From the NCBI GenBank assembly GCA_017307755.1, contig JAFKGQ010000009.1, positions 186,001 through 250,000 on the forward strand: a DNA stretch of 64,000 bases. The letters are read 5' to 3'. The translations under genes and the position numbers were made by a program. This DNA comes from Chitinophagaceae bacterium. GTDB lineage: Bacteria; Bacteroidota; Bacteroidia; Chitinophagales; Chitinophagaceae. Positions 54,164 to 61,031 of this stretch are shown here, in pieces (position 1 is the stretch's first letter; each line of letters begins with the position of its first letter). The notes under the pieces are model-generated. The model searched no databases. It was given only the letters and a program-made list of their open reading frames with translations, and was not told the origin of the DNA.

Positions 54164-55204
54164 GGGAATACGATCTTTCAACTGGAGCGCTTTTTTTTCT
54201 ACGGCATACCAGGATAGAATGGCGAGGGGGCAGACGGCAATAAGGGACAGGGTGAGCATTTGCAAGGGACCTGCCGGGTGTAAATAATTTGCCACGAGCT
54301 GCTGGACAGGGAAGGCGAATACATAGATACCGTAGGATAGATCGGGTTTTGGAGTGATCTTTTTTATCCAGGGTACGGCAAAGGCGCCTGCGCATATGAC
54401 GAGTGCGGGAATGAGCAGATAGGCGGTGTACAGCCAGATGTGCAACCAGATACTGAAAAGGATCAGCAGAGGGATGAGTATCATTCCATAGCTGGGGATG
54501 ATGATCTTGTCTTTGTAGTGATAGCATAGCGTTCCCGAAAGGAATTGTACACCAAATGTGAACCAGGGACGATAGAAGACAGGTATATATTGTACTTTCC
54601 AGGTATAGCAGACGATGGCGGCAATGATGAGCGGGGGCCACAGTCTTTTTCTCCAGACAACGGGGATCTGCCAGGTCAGGAGGAGGCCTATATAGAGTTT
54701 TAATTCCATGGAGACTGTCCAGAGGGAAGCATTTACGGCCGGACTACCCAGCACGGAGTGGCTGAAGACGCCGGGCAGCAGGAAGCTGATATGGAGCAGG
54801 CTGCAGGTGGCAAGGTATCGATAGAGCAATGGCGACAGAAAGTATTCTTTAAGGGGGAGAGTGGTGACGACAGGGCCCATGATCAAGGCTGCGGCCAGTA
54901 CAGAAAGACAGGCTGCAGGGTAGATACGCAGGATACGTTTCCAGAGGAAATGCTTCCAGGAACTGCTGTGGTCAAGGCTTTGAGTGACGAGCAGGCCGCT
55001 GAGGAAAAAGAAGGAAGGTAATCCCAGATGGCTGATGTGAAAATATAAGCTGTTATAGGCATCCCTGGTTTTGTCATACAACAGGAGGTGAGAATGGTTT
55101 TCCATGACCATGACAGCTGCGATAAGCCGGAGGAGCTGGAAATTATTCTGTTTGTCGGATGCAATAATATCTTCCAGCGGGCGTCCCCGGACCTCCCGGA
55201 TCAT
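54158..55204 (-). CDS. Acyltransferase-3-family membrane O-acyltransferase
   Basis: 348 residues, about ten membrane helices. The N-terminal FQLLRLIAAVMVMENHSHLLL has the family Arg and His (R27, H37 region), and LGLPSFFFLSGLLVTQS is the typical second helix. Its start overlaps the ribE stop by 4 nt (55201-55204), so it is translated together with riboflavin synthase, and its 3' end overlaps the SGNH gene on the opposite strand by 6 bp. Together with the SGNH gene it probably O-acylates a surface glycan. The overlap with ribE looks positional, not functional. Confidence 0.88.
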   Translation of the reverse strand: MIREVRGRPLEDIIASDKQNNFQLLRLIAAVMVMENHSHLLLYDKTRDAYNSLYFHISHLGLPSFFFLSGLLVTQSLDHSSSWKHFLWKRILRIYPAACLSVLAAALIMGPVVTTLPLKEYFLSPLLYRYLATCSLLHISFLLPGVFSHSVLGSPAVNASLWTVSMELKLYIGLLLTWQIPVVWRKRLWPPLIIAAIVCYTWKVQYIPVFYRPWFTFGVQFLSGTLCYHYKDKIIIPSYGMILIPLLILFSIWLHIWLYTAYLLIPALVICAGAFAVPWIKKITPKPDLSYGIYVFAFPVQQLVANYLHPAGPLQMLTLSLIAVCPLAILSWYAVEKKALQLKDRIPS

Positions 55205-55788
55205 GTAAGCGAATTTATACGTTGTACATACTTCCCGATGATATCGAATTCCAGGTTGACCAAGCTGCCGGGATGGATAGACTGCATGTTGGTATGTTCG
55301 AAAGTATAGGGTATGATGGCCACGTCAAAACGGGATTTTTTTACATTAAAAATGGTGAGGCTGATGCCGTTGAGGCTGATGGAACCTTTTTCGATGACGA
55401 GGTGGGCGAATTTTTTTGGGAATTCGAACCGGAATTCCCAGCTGCCGTCGAGGTCTTTTTTTTCGGTGCAGACGGCGGTGGTGTCGACATGTCCCTGTAC
55501 GATGTGGCCGTCGAGACGGCCATTCATAATGAGACATCTTTCCAGATTGACCAAATGACCCCGCTGCCAGCTTTCCAAATCGGTCTTTTGGAGGGTTTCT
55601 TCGATGGCCGTGACCCTGTGGGTGTCGTCTTTTACCTCTTCCACGGTGAGGCAGACCCCGTTGTGGGAAATGCTTTGATCTATTTTCAGCTCTTTGGATA
55701 TGGAGGATTCGATCCAGAAGGTGCGATTAGTGCCACGGGATGCTGCTTCCCGGACTTTTCCGAGCGATTCGATAATTCCTGTAAACAT
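55201..55788 (-). CDS. ribE: Riboflavin synthase alpha subunit
   Basis: 195 residues, as expected for two tandem lumazine-binding domains. The start MFTGIIESLGKV is the universal opening; ISHNGVCLTVEEV in the first half and KGSISLNGISLTIFNV in the second are the paired lumazine-binding motifs, and IVQGHVDTTAVC links them. The enzyme converts two 6,7-dimethyl-8-ribityllumazine molecules into riboflavin and a pyrimidine. Upstream gene of the unit with the acyltransferase gene, divergent from rpsU. Confidence 0.97.
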   Translation of the reverse strand: MFTGIIESLGKVREAASRGTNRTFWIESSISKELKIDQSISHNGVCLTVEEVKDDTHRVTAIEETLQKTDLESWQRGHLVNLERCLIMNGRLDGHIVQGHVDTTAVCTEKKDLDGSWEFRFEFPKKFAHLVIEKGSISLNGISLTIFNVKKSRFDVAIIPYTFEHTNMQSIHPGSLVNLEFDIIGKYVQRINSLT

Positions 55789-55842
55789 GGGAGCGAATTT
55801 CGCAAATTTCTCCGTAGAATTTCCATTTTCCGGATTTTGCTG

Positions 55843-55850
55843 TATATTTG
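55843..55850 (+). promoter_or_regulatory. -7 box (TATATTTG) of rpsU
   Basis: TATATTTG fits TAnnTTTG exactly and lies 62 bp before the rpsU start at 55913, leaving a leader of about 55 nt. A T-rich stretch (55821-55829) sits at the -33 position but has no exact TTTG. Confidence 0.65.
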
Positions 55851-55912
55851 CAGCCCGGTTGCCAGGTATGGCAGCAGGAAATTTAATAATTGTCCTAAAA
55901 AGAGGTCATAAT

Positions 55913-56110
55913 ATGCTGATTATCGATTCCAAAGATTGCGAAAACATTGACAAGGCGCTCAAGAAGTACAAGAAGAAATTTGAGAAGGCTAAGATCCTTA
56001 TCCAATTGAGAGAGCGTCAGTCATTTACCAAACCATCCGTAAGGCGGAGAGGCGAGGTGCTTAAAGCTGTTTACAAACAGCAGGTAGCCAACGGCACAGT
56101 AGAAAAGTAG
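55913..56110 (+). CDS. rpsU: 30S ribosomal protein bS21
   Basis: 65 residues from the ATG at 55913; the upstream in-frame extension has no conserved sequence. The sequence is strongly basic with KALKKYKKKFEKAKILIQLRERQ and FTKPSVRRRGEVLKAVYKQQ, typical bS21 of Bacteroidota, where it is the protein next to the anti-Shine-Dalgarno region of 16S rRNA. It is first in the rpsU-xerC-hpf order conserved in this phylum. Confidence 0.96.
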   Translation: MLIIDSKDCENIDKALKKYKKKFEKAKILIQLRERQSFTKPSVRRRGEVLKAVYKQQVANGTVEK

Positions 56111-56131
56111 TACTACGTATAAATGATTGAT

Positions 56132-56159
56132 ACATAGGCTGTCATGCGACGGCCTATGT
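56132..56159 (+). terminator. Hairpin after rpsU
   Basis: ACATAGGC (56132-56139) pairs with GCCTATGT (56152-56159), 12-nt loop, 22 nt after the rpsU stop. Only a short U-containing tail follows, so it may be a weak terminator or an mRNA end stabiliser. Confidence 0.45.
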
Positions 56160-56221
56160 TCGTTTATAGCCGAGGGGGACGATATGACGGGGCTTAGCCG
56201 GGAAAAGTGTAACTTACACTA

Positions 56222-56310
56222 AGTGGACCACAGGTCCACTGGCCGAAGGCCCATCATTAGACGTGTATTGGGGATGGGTTAGTTTTCGGTGTAACCCATC
56301 CCCAATGCAC
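56222..56310 (+). repeat. Structured element copy 1 (hairpin A, hairpin B, tail, long hairpin C)
   Basis: Hairpin A: AGTGGACC, loop ACA, GGTCCACT (56222-56240). Hairpin B: GGCC, loop GAA, GGCC (56241-56251). Tail CATCATTAG (56252-56260). Two nt later hairpin C: a 19-bp stem (56263-56281 with 56292-56310, one G-U pair) around a 10-nt loop. It fills most of the rpsU-xerC spacer on the plus strand. Copies 2 and 3 (63023, 58211) have the same 39-nt A-B-tail layout with compensatory stem changes. Confidence 0.85.
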
Positions 56311-56328
56311 ACTTAATTTGTCGAAGAT

Positions 56329-57219
56329 TTGGAGTCGCTTATCACACCCTTTATCGATCATCTGAAATTTGAGAAGCGGAGCTCTCCCCATACGATCCGC
56401 AGTTACCAGGATGACCTGGTACAATTCTTCGACTTTGTAGCCATAGCTTTTGGGGAGGTGTCTCTACGGGCCATTACCCCTTCGATCATCCGGAGTTGGC
56501 TGGCGTCCTTAAAGGATGGGGGGATCAGCAGCAGGAGCATCAACCGGAAGATATCTACGCTTAAATCCTTTTTTAAATATCAGATCCGGGGCGGTGGGGT
56601 GGAGCAGTCTCCCATGGCTGCCATTACCAGTCCCAGGGCCAGCAAACGGCTGCCAGTATATGTGGAGGAGCAGGATATTGCCACGCTTTTCAGGCAACTG
56701 GTGTTTCCGGATGACTGGGAGGGGTGGACGGACAGGCTGTTGTTAGCCGTGTTTTATCATACGGGTGTCCGGCTGAGTGAATTGATCAATCTGAAGGAGC
56801 GGCAGGTGGACAAGGGTAACCGGTGTATAAAGGTTTTGGGAAAGGGGAATAAGGAGCGGGTGATCCCTATCGGAGCATGGCTGATGGAGGAGATAGGGGC
56901 GTACTGTCAAAAGAAACGGGGGGAATTTGGAGAGTTGGGGAAGGAATATTTATTCGTGGGTAAAAAGGGGGTGAAACTTTATTCCAAATATGCTTATAGG
57001 GTCGTTCACAAATATCTTGCCCAGGTGACGACGATCGATCAGAAGAGTCCGCATGTATTGCGGCATAGTTTTGCCACGCATTTGCTCAACAGCGGTGCGG
57101 ATCTGAATTCGGTGAAGGAACTATTGGGACATGCCAGTCTGGCGGCTACGCAGGTGTATACGCATAATACCATCGAAAAATTGAAAGAAGTCTATCAGAG
57201 GGCGCATCCCAAGGCGTAG
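56329..57219 (+). CDS. xerC: Tyrosine recombinase XerC/XerD family
   Basis: 296 residues, starting at a TTG (56329); no ATG is available before the conserved N-terminal SAM-like domain (FIDHLKFEKRSSPHTIRSYQDDL). The catalytic residues are all present: Arg148 in HTGVRLSEL, Lys in GKGNKERVIPIG (about 171-182), His242 and Arg245 in SPHVLRHSFATHLL, His268 in LLGHASL and nucleophile Tyr277 in QVYTHN. The length and the place between rpsU and hpf match the chromosomal Xer protein of Bacteroidota, which resolves chromosome dimers at dif, not a phage or ICE integrase. Confidence 0.9.
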   Translation: MESLITPFIDHLKFEKRSSPHTIRSYQDDLVQFFDFVAIAFGEVSLRAITPSIIRSWLASLKDGGISSRSINRKISTLKSFFKYQIRGGGVEQSPMAAITSPRASKRLPVYVEEQDIATLFRQLVFPDDWEGWTDRLLLAVFYHTGVRLSELINLKERQVDKGNRCIKVLGKGNKERVIPIGAWLMEEIGAYCQKKRGEFGELGKEYLFVGKKGVKLYSKYAYRVVHKYLAQVTTIDQKSPHVLRHSFATHLLNSGADLNSVKELLGHASLAATQVYTHNTIEKLKEVYQRAHPKA

Positions 57220-57253
57220 GACAGTGTTGTCCTGACGCGTATGATTTAGGGAT

Positions 57254-57407
57254 TATTTCGCACATTATTATTTGGAAAAACAGCCTCAAAAGGTTAACTT
57301 CATTGTCCTGCCTTATCCTAGCATTCCGAGAGCTGCTATGGTTTTTTGCACCGGCTTTAGCAGGTAGGTCGCGACAAAACTTTAGTATGCGCATGATGTG
57401 CGAAATA
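57254..57407. other. Long-range perfect 12-bp inverted repeat before hpf
   Basis: TATTTCGCACAT at 57254-57265 and ATGTGCGAAATA at 57396-57407 are perfect inverted copies 130 bp apart, with a smaller pair inside (CCTGC near 57308 and GCAGG near 57360). No ORF is convincing in it. It may be a folded hpf leader, a small RNA, or the remnant ends of a tiny mobile element. Confidence 0.45.
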
Positions 57408-57474
57408 TGTACCGGCGCACGTTACAGCATAGAAGATCTTTAACTTATTGTTCACTGATTAAAATGGAATTGCT

Positions 57475-57774
57475 ATGAATGTTAGAATTCAGACAGTGCA
57501 CTTCGATGCAGATGGAAAACTAGTAGATTATGTAACAAAAAAAATGTCAAAACTGAACACCTTCCATGACCGGATCATCAAAGTAGATGTATTTTTAAAG
57601 CTGGACAATGTAGTCCACACGATCAAGGACAAGATTGCAGAGATCAGGGTCCATGTTCCCCGCCACCACTTTTTTGTAAAATGTTCCTCTAAGTCTTTTG
57701 AAGAATCTTTTGATAGCGCCTTCGAGTCGTTGGTAAACCAGGTAAAGAAGAAAAAAGAAAAACAGCTTGCATAA
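57475..57774 (+). CDS. hpf: Ribosome hibernation promoting factor, short form (HPF/RaiA family)
   Basis: 99 residues. It begins MNVRIQTVHFDADGKLVDYVTKKMSKL and has DVFLKLDN and EIRVHVPRHHFFVKCSSKSFEESFDSAFESLVNQV: the beta-alpha-beta-beta-beta-alpha fold of the YfiA/HPF family, with a basic tail KKKKEKQ. The C-terminal dimerisation domain of long HPF is missing. The protein occupies the tRNA and mRNA sites of idle ribosomes. Its gene is followed by a clear terminator and stands between xerC and the tRNA array. Confidence 0.93.
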   Translation: MNVRIQTVHFDADGKLVDYVTKKMSKLNTFHDRIIKVDVFLKLDNVVHTIKDKIAEIRVHVPRHHFFVKCSSKSFEESFDSAFESLVNQVKKKKEKQLA

Positions 57775-57799
57775 CTCCGGAACGGATAACTTTTTTATG

Positions 57800-57824
57800 A
57801 AAAGACCTCTATATGGGGTCTTTT
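57800..57824 (+). terminator. Rho-independent terminator of hpf
   Basis: AAAAGACCTC (57800-57809), loop TATAT, GGGGTCTTTT (57815-57824) with more U residues after it: 10-bp stem with one G-U pair. It lies 25 nt after the hpf stop. Confidence 0.88.
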
Positions 57825-57878
57825 TTTATGGATTGGCCTGATAGAGGAGGGTAGTCTAAAAAAAGTGAGTTCAAAATT

Positions 57879-57907
57879 TTTGAATTTAACAAATTCGCTT
57901 ACCTTTG
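57879..57907 (+). promoter_or_regulatory. Promoter of the tRNA-tuf operon
   Basis: TTTG at 57879-57882, 17-nt spacer, TACCTTTG at 57900-57907: good match to the Bacteroidota promoter. It is 58 bp before tRNA-Thr and follows the hpf terminator, so it should drive the four tRNAs and probably tuf. Confidence 0.75.
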
Positions 57908-57965
57908 CCTTCCCAAAAAAAACAGTGGATCAGTGTGATAAGTGAGATTTTGGGGTGAGCGATAG

Positions 57966-58038
57966 GCCGGCGTAGCTCAGCTGGTAGAGCAACTGATTTG
58001 TAATCAGTAGGTCGGGGGTTCGATTCCCTTTGCCGGCT
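57966..58038 (+). tRNA. tRNA-Thr (anticodon TGT)
   Basis: Acceptor arms GCCGGCG and TGCCGGC, D arm GCTC...GAGC, anticodon stem ACTGA/TCAGT with loop TTTGTAA (anticodon TGT), T arm with GGTTCGATTCC. 73 nt, CCA not encoded. First gene of the array Thr-Tyr-Gly-Thr-tuf. Confidence 0.97.
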
Positions 58039-58075
58039 CACAAGGGGGGAGATAGGTCCTCCGCAATTGAAATTC

Positions 58076-58158
58076 GGGCAAGTAGCCAAGTGGCCAACGG
58101 CAACAGACTGTAAATCTGTCCTCTTCGGAGTTCGGTGGTTCGAATCCATCCTTGCCCA
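58076..58158 (+). tRNA. tRNA-Tyr (anticodon GTA)
   Basis: Acceptor arms GGGCAAG and CTTGCCC, anticodon stem ACAGA/TCTGT with loop CTGTAAA (anticodon GTA), long variable arm typical of bacterial tRNA-Tyr, discriminator A. 83 nt, CCA not encoded. Confidence 0.97.
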
Positions 58159-58210
58159 CGATAAGTTCACCTTAAGGTGAAAGAAGTTCTTTTAAATGCC
58201 GGAGGATAAT

Positions 58211-58283
58211 CTTTTGAAAAACCCCACGGGTTTTTCAAAAGGATCTAATAATTGTCCTTCGGACGCCGGACCTGTGGTCCGGC
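58211..58283 (-). repeat. Structured element copy 3, inverted, between tRNA-Tyr and tRNA-Gly
   Basis: Read on the minus strand: hairpin A GCCGGACC, loop ACA, GGTCCGGC (58283-58265); hairpin B GTCC, loop GAA, GGAC (58264-58254); tail AATTATTAG (58253-58245). Three nt later hairpin C: a perfect 14-bp stem (58241-58228 with 58224-58211) with a 3-nt loop. Same 39-nt spacing as copies 1 and 2. On the plus strand it would be transcribed as its complement inside the tRNA precursor. Confidence 0.8.
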
Positions 58284-58287
58284 CTAT

Positions 58288-58360
58288 GCGGAAGTAGCTC
58301 AGTTGGTAGAGCGACAGCCTTCCAAGCTGTAGGTCGCGGGTTCGAACCTCGTCTTCCGCT
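58288..58360 (+). tRNA. tRNA-Gly (anticodon TCC)
   Basis: Acceptor arms GCGGAAG and CTTCCGC, anticodon stem ACAGC/GCTGT with loop CTTCCAA (anticodon TCC), T arm with GGTTCGAACC. 73 nt, CCA not encoded. It starts 4 nt after the hairpin A of element copy 3. Confidence 0.97.
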
Positions 58361-58501
58361 CAGAAAGAAAAGATTGGAGTCAGATCTGGGTTGAACATTC
58401 AATACGGATCGGAGTGATCCGTCGGCGGCCTAGCCGAGCAAAGCGAAGGCTACGAACGAGTCGGGGCGTGTCGAAGCAGCCCCGACGAAGTCCTTCGACA
58501 A
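58361..58501 (+). other. Hairpin-rich spacer between tRNA-Gly and tRNA-Thr
   Basis: Contains ACGGATC-GGAGT-GATCCGT (58404-58422), TAGCC...GGCTA (58431-58452), TCGGGGC...GCCCCGA (58461-58485) and an overlapping alternative pair GTCGAAG...CTTCGAC (58470-58499). No ORF. It could guide processing of the tRNA precursor; not alike in sequence to the repeated element. Confidence 0.5.
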
Positions 58502-58573
<72 letters not shown>

Positions 58574-58759
58574 CTGAAGTCCGGACAAACGGACAAAAGA
58601 CCCGTCTGGTGGCGGTTGTGTCTGCCTGCCGGCGGAACCACTGATGGAAGTGTTCGTTGTCCAATGAGATTTTTGAAAAGAAGTTTTTGTAACACCGGAG
58701 GCCGGCCCGGATAGGAGTGCCGGAAGAATTTTTAAACACAACTATTAAAACAGATAACA

Positions 58760-59947
58760 ATGTCAAAAGAGACCTTCAAGAGGGACAAACCCCACGTTAA
58801 CGTTGGTACCATTGGTCACGTTGACCACGGTAAAACAACTTTGACTGCTGCTATTACAACTATCTTATCTTCAAGAGGGTTGGCAGAGGCAAAAAAATAT
58901 GATGAGATCGATGCTGCTCCGGAAGAGAAGGAGAGGGGTATTACCATCAATACAGCTCACGTTGAGTATGCGACAGCTAACCGTCACTATGCTCACGTGG
59001 ATTGCCCTGGTCACGCTGACTATGTGAAAAATATGATCACCGGCGCCGCCCAGATGGACGGAGCTATTCTTGTAGTTGCTGCTACTGACGGCCCCATGCC
59101 TCAGACGAAGGAGCACATTCTTCTGGCTCGCCAGGTAGGTGTACCTCGTATTGTGGTATTTATGAATAAAGTTGACCTGGTGGATGACCCCGAGCTGCTG
59201 GAACTGGTGGAAATGGAAATCCGCGAGCTGTTGTCTTCCTATGGTTTTGATGGTGACAACACACCGATCATCCAGGGTTCTGCAACCGGCGCTCTGGCTG
59301 GTGAAGACAAGTGGGTAAAGAAGATCGACGAGCTGATGGCAGCTGTTGACAGCTATATTCCCCTGCCTCCCCGTCCTGTTGATCAGCCCTTCCTGATGTC
59401 TGTTGAAGATGTGTTTTCCATCACGGGTCGTGGTACTGTTGCCACAGGCCGTATTGAAAGAGGCCGTATCAAGGTAGGTGAAGCTATCGAGATCGTTGGT
59501 CTGCAGGATGCTCCGCTGAGCTCTACTGTTACGGGTGTGGAAATGTTCCGCAAGCTGTTGGATCAGGGTGAAGCTGGTGACAATGCAGGTCTGTTGCTCC
59601 GTGGTATTGAAAAGACCCAGATCCGTCGTGGTATGGTGCTTTGCAAACCCGGCTCTATCACTCCTCACACTGAGTTCAAAGGTGAAGTATATGTATTGAG
59701 CAAGGAAGAAGGTGGTCGTCATACGCCTTTCTTTAACAAGTATCGTCCCCAGTTCTACTTCCGTACGACGGACGTAACGGGTGAGGTTACATTGCCAGCT
59801 GGTACTGAGATGGTTATGCCTGGTGATAACACTTCTCTGCACGTTGTGCTGATCCAGCCCATCGCTATGGAGAAAGGTTTGAAATTCGCTATCCGCGAAG
59901 GTGGCCGTACCGTAGGTGCCGGACAGGTAACTGACATCATAAAATAA
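58760..59947 (+). CDS. tuf: Translation elongation factor Tu
   Basis: 395 residues. P-loop GHVDHGKT at 19-26, switch II DCPGHADY near 81-88, NKVDLVDD near 136-143 (guanine specificity), then the beta-barrel domains 2 and 3 (TGRGTVATGRIERGRIKVGE; GGRHTPFFNKYRPQFYFRTTDVTG in two adjoining parts). It brings aminoacyl-tRNA to the ribosome. Codon use is different from the neighbouring metabolic genes (many GCT, GTT and CGT codons), as expected for one of the most highly expressed genes. The 186-bp spacer upstream has no clear -7 box, so tuf is probably co-transcribed with the tRNAs. Confidence 0.99.
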   Translation: MSKETFKRDKPHVNVGTIGHVDHGKTTLTAAITTILSSRGLAEAKKYDEIDAAPEEKERGITINTAHVEYATANRHYAHVDCPGHADYVKNMITGAAQMDGAILVVAATDGPMPQTKEHILLARQVGVPRIVVFMNKVDLVDDPELLELVEMEIRELLSSYGFDGDNTPIIQGSATGALAGEDKWVKKIDELMAAVDSYIPLPPRPVDQPFLMSVEDVFSITGRGTVATGRIERGRIKVGEAIEIVGLQDAPLSSTVTGVEMFRKLLDQGEAGDNAGLLLRGIEKTQIRRGMVLCKPGSITPHTEFKGEVYVLSKEEGGRHTPFFNKYRPQFYFRTTDVTGEVTLPAGTEMVMPGDNTSLHVVLIQPIAMEKGLKFAIREGGRTVGAGQVTDIIK

Positions 59948-59982
59948 TAAGATAATTTTTATATCTTTGTGATGATGAATCT

Positions 59983-60017
59983 AAAAGCTGTTCCGAATGT
60001 CCTTCGGGATAGCTTTT
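59983..60017 (+). terminator. Terminator of tuf
   Basis: AAAAGCTGTTCCGAA (59983-59997), loop TGTCC, TTCGGGATAGCTTTT (60003-60017): 15-bp stem with G-U pairs and a U-rich 3' side, 35 nt after the tuf stop. It contains a CCGAA/TTCGG pair that looks like hairpin B of the repeated element but lacks the rest. Confidence 0.82.
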
Positions 60018-60057
60018 AGCTTTCTTAGGATAGAGGGGTGGGTGATCTTTAACATAC

Positions 60058-60128
60058 ACGGGCATAGTTCAAAGGTAGAATAGAGGTCTCCAAAACCTTA
60101 GATCTGGGTTCGAATCCTAGTGCCCGTG
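60058..60128 (+). tRNA. tRNA-Trp (anticodon CCA)
   Basis: Acceptor arms ACGGGCA and TGCCCGT, anticodon loop CTCCAAA (anticodon CCA), T arm with GGGTTCGAATCC, discriminator G as usual for tRNA-Trp. 71 nt, CCA not encoded. The tRNA-Trp, secE, nusG order is common in bacteria. Confidence 0.95.
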
Positions 60129-60173
60129 CAAGGGCCGTCTCCGGCGGCGTCTGGTAAATTTAAGAACACGACA

Positions 60174-60368
60174 ATGAATAAAATCACGACATATTTCCGT
60201 GAGTCCTATAAAGAACTGATGGAGAAGGTGACCTGGCCGTCCTGGCCCCAGCTGCAGCAGTCGACCGTGATCGTGCTGGTGGCTACTTTGCTGATTACTG
60301 TGCTGGTGTGGATCATGGACGTGGCGTCCAGTTCTGTATTACATTTTGCTTATTCGTTATTCGGATAA
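60174..60368 (+). CDS. secE: Preprotein translocase subunit SecE
   Basis: 64 residues from the ATG at 60174; the frame upstream runs into tRNA-Trp. The family motif FRESYKELMEKVTWPSWPQL precedes a single membrane helix (VIVLVATLLITVLVWIMDVA). SecE clamps SecY in the translocon. It lies 13 nt before nusG. Confidence 0.96.
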   Translation: MNKITTYFRESYKELMEKVTWPSWPQLQQSTVIVLVATLLITVLVWIMDVASSSVLHFAYSLFG

Positions 60369-60381
60369 TATAAAACAAGTT

Positions 60382-60981
60382 ATGGATACTGTTAACCAAC
60401 AAGAAGTCAAGACTACGGCCGAGGGCAAACCTGCCCCGGAAACCAAGTGGTATGTATTGCGCGTGGTCAGTGGCAAGGAGCGTAAGGTTAAGGAGTACCT
60501 GGATAAGGAGATCTCCCGTGGAGGATGGGGCGAGGTGGTGAAGCAGGTATTTCTTCCGGTAGAGAAGGTATATAAAGTGCAGAATGGCAAGAAGGTGATG
60601 CGTGAGCGGAACTATTATCCCGGCTATGTAATGATCGAGGTTACGGATGGCAAGCTGGGAGACGATCTGCGTGAAGCGATAAAGAATACCAATAGTGTTA
60701 TTCATTTCCTTGGAAAGGAGAATCCTATCGCGCTTCGTAAGGCCGAGGTGAACAAGATGCTGGGTAAGATGGATGAAATGGCTGAGTCTGGCGGTATGAG
60801 CATGAGTGAACCGTTCATTATCGGTGAGACTATCAAGATCATCGAAGGTCCGTTCAATGATTTCAATGGGATCATTGAAGAGGTCAATGATGAGAAGAAG
60901 AAACTGAAAGTTACGGTGAAGATCTTCGGTCGTTCCACACCGGTGGAGTTGAACTATATGCAGGTGGAAAAGATCGCGTAG
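60382..60981 (+). CDS. nusG: Transcription termination/antitermination protein NusG
   Basis: 199 residues from the ATG at 60382. The NGN domain has WYVLRVVSGKERKVKEYLDKE (about 25-45) and NYYPGYVMIEV, and the C-terminal KOW domain shows GETIKIIEGPFNDFNGIIEEVNDEK in two runs, followed by FGRSTPVELNYMQVEKI. NusG binds RNA polymerase and couples it to Rho or to the ribosome. A strong shared terminator follows. Confidence 0.98.
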   Translation: MDTVNQQEVKTTAEGKPAPETKWYVLRVVSGKERKVKEYLDKEISRGGWGEVVKQVFLPVEKVYKVQNGKKVMRERNYYPGYVMIEVTDGKLGDDLREAIKNTNSVIHFLGKENPIALRKAEVNKMLGKMDEMAESGGMSMSEPFIIGETIKIIEGPFNDFNGIIEEVNDEKKKLKVTVKIFGRSTPVELNYMQVEKIA

Positions 60982-60997
60982 TCTGAAATATACTTAT

Positions 60998-61027
60998 AAA
61001 AAAACCCTCCGAATGGAGGGTTTTTTT
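60998..61027. terminator. Bidirectional rho-independent terminator between nusG and the H1-like gene
   Basis: AAAAAAACCCTCC (60998-61010), loop GAAT, GGAGGGTTTTTTT (61015-61027). The A run on the left and T run on the right give U tails in both directions, so it serves nusG on the plus strand and the H1-like gene on the minus strand. Confidence 0.93.
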
Positions 61028-61031
61028 ATGA

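Noticed and set aside
56329..57219. Phage or conjugative-element integrase
   Set aside because: Length, full Xer catalytic set and the conserved rpsU-xerC-hpf neighbourhood fit the housekeeping Xer recombinase; no attachment-site duplication or mobile genes nearby.
58871..59842. 323-codon open frame on the minus strand opposite tuf
   Set aside because: No recognisable protein motifs, lies completely antisense to EF-Tu, and is explained by the codon bias of a highly expressed gene. Similar antisense frames opposite the SusC genes (8964-9911) and the C25 protease (47646-48575) were left out for the same reason.
59983..60017. tuf terminator as a fourth copy of the structured element
   Set aside because: It shares the CCGAA/TTCGG pairing, but there is no ACA-loop hairpin and no tail, and it works as an ordinary terminator.
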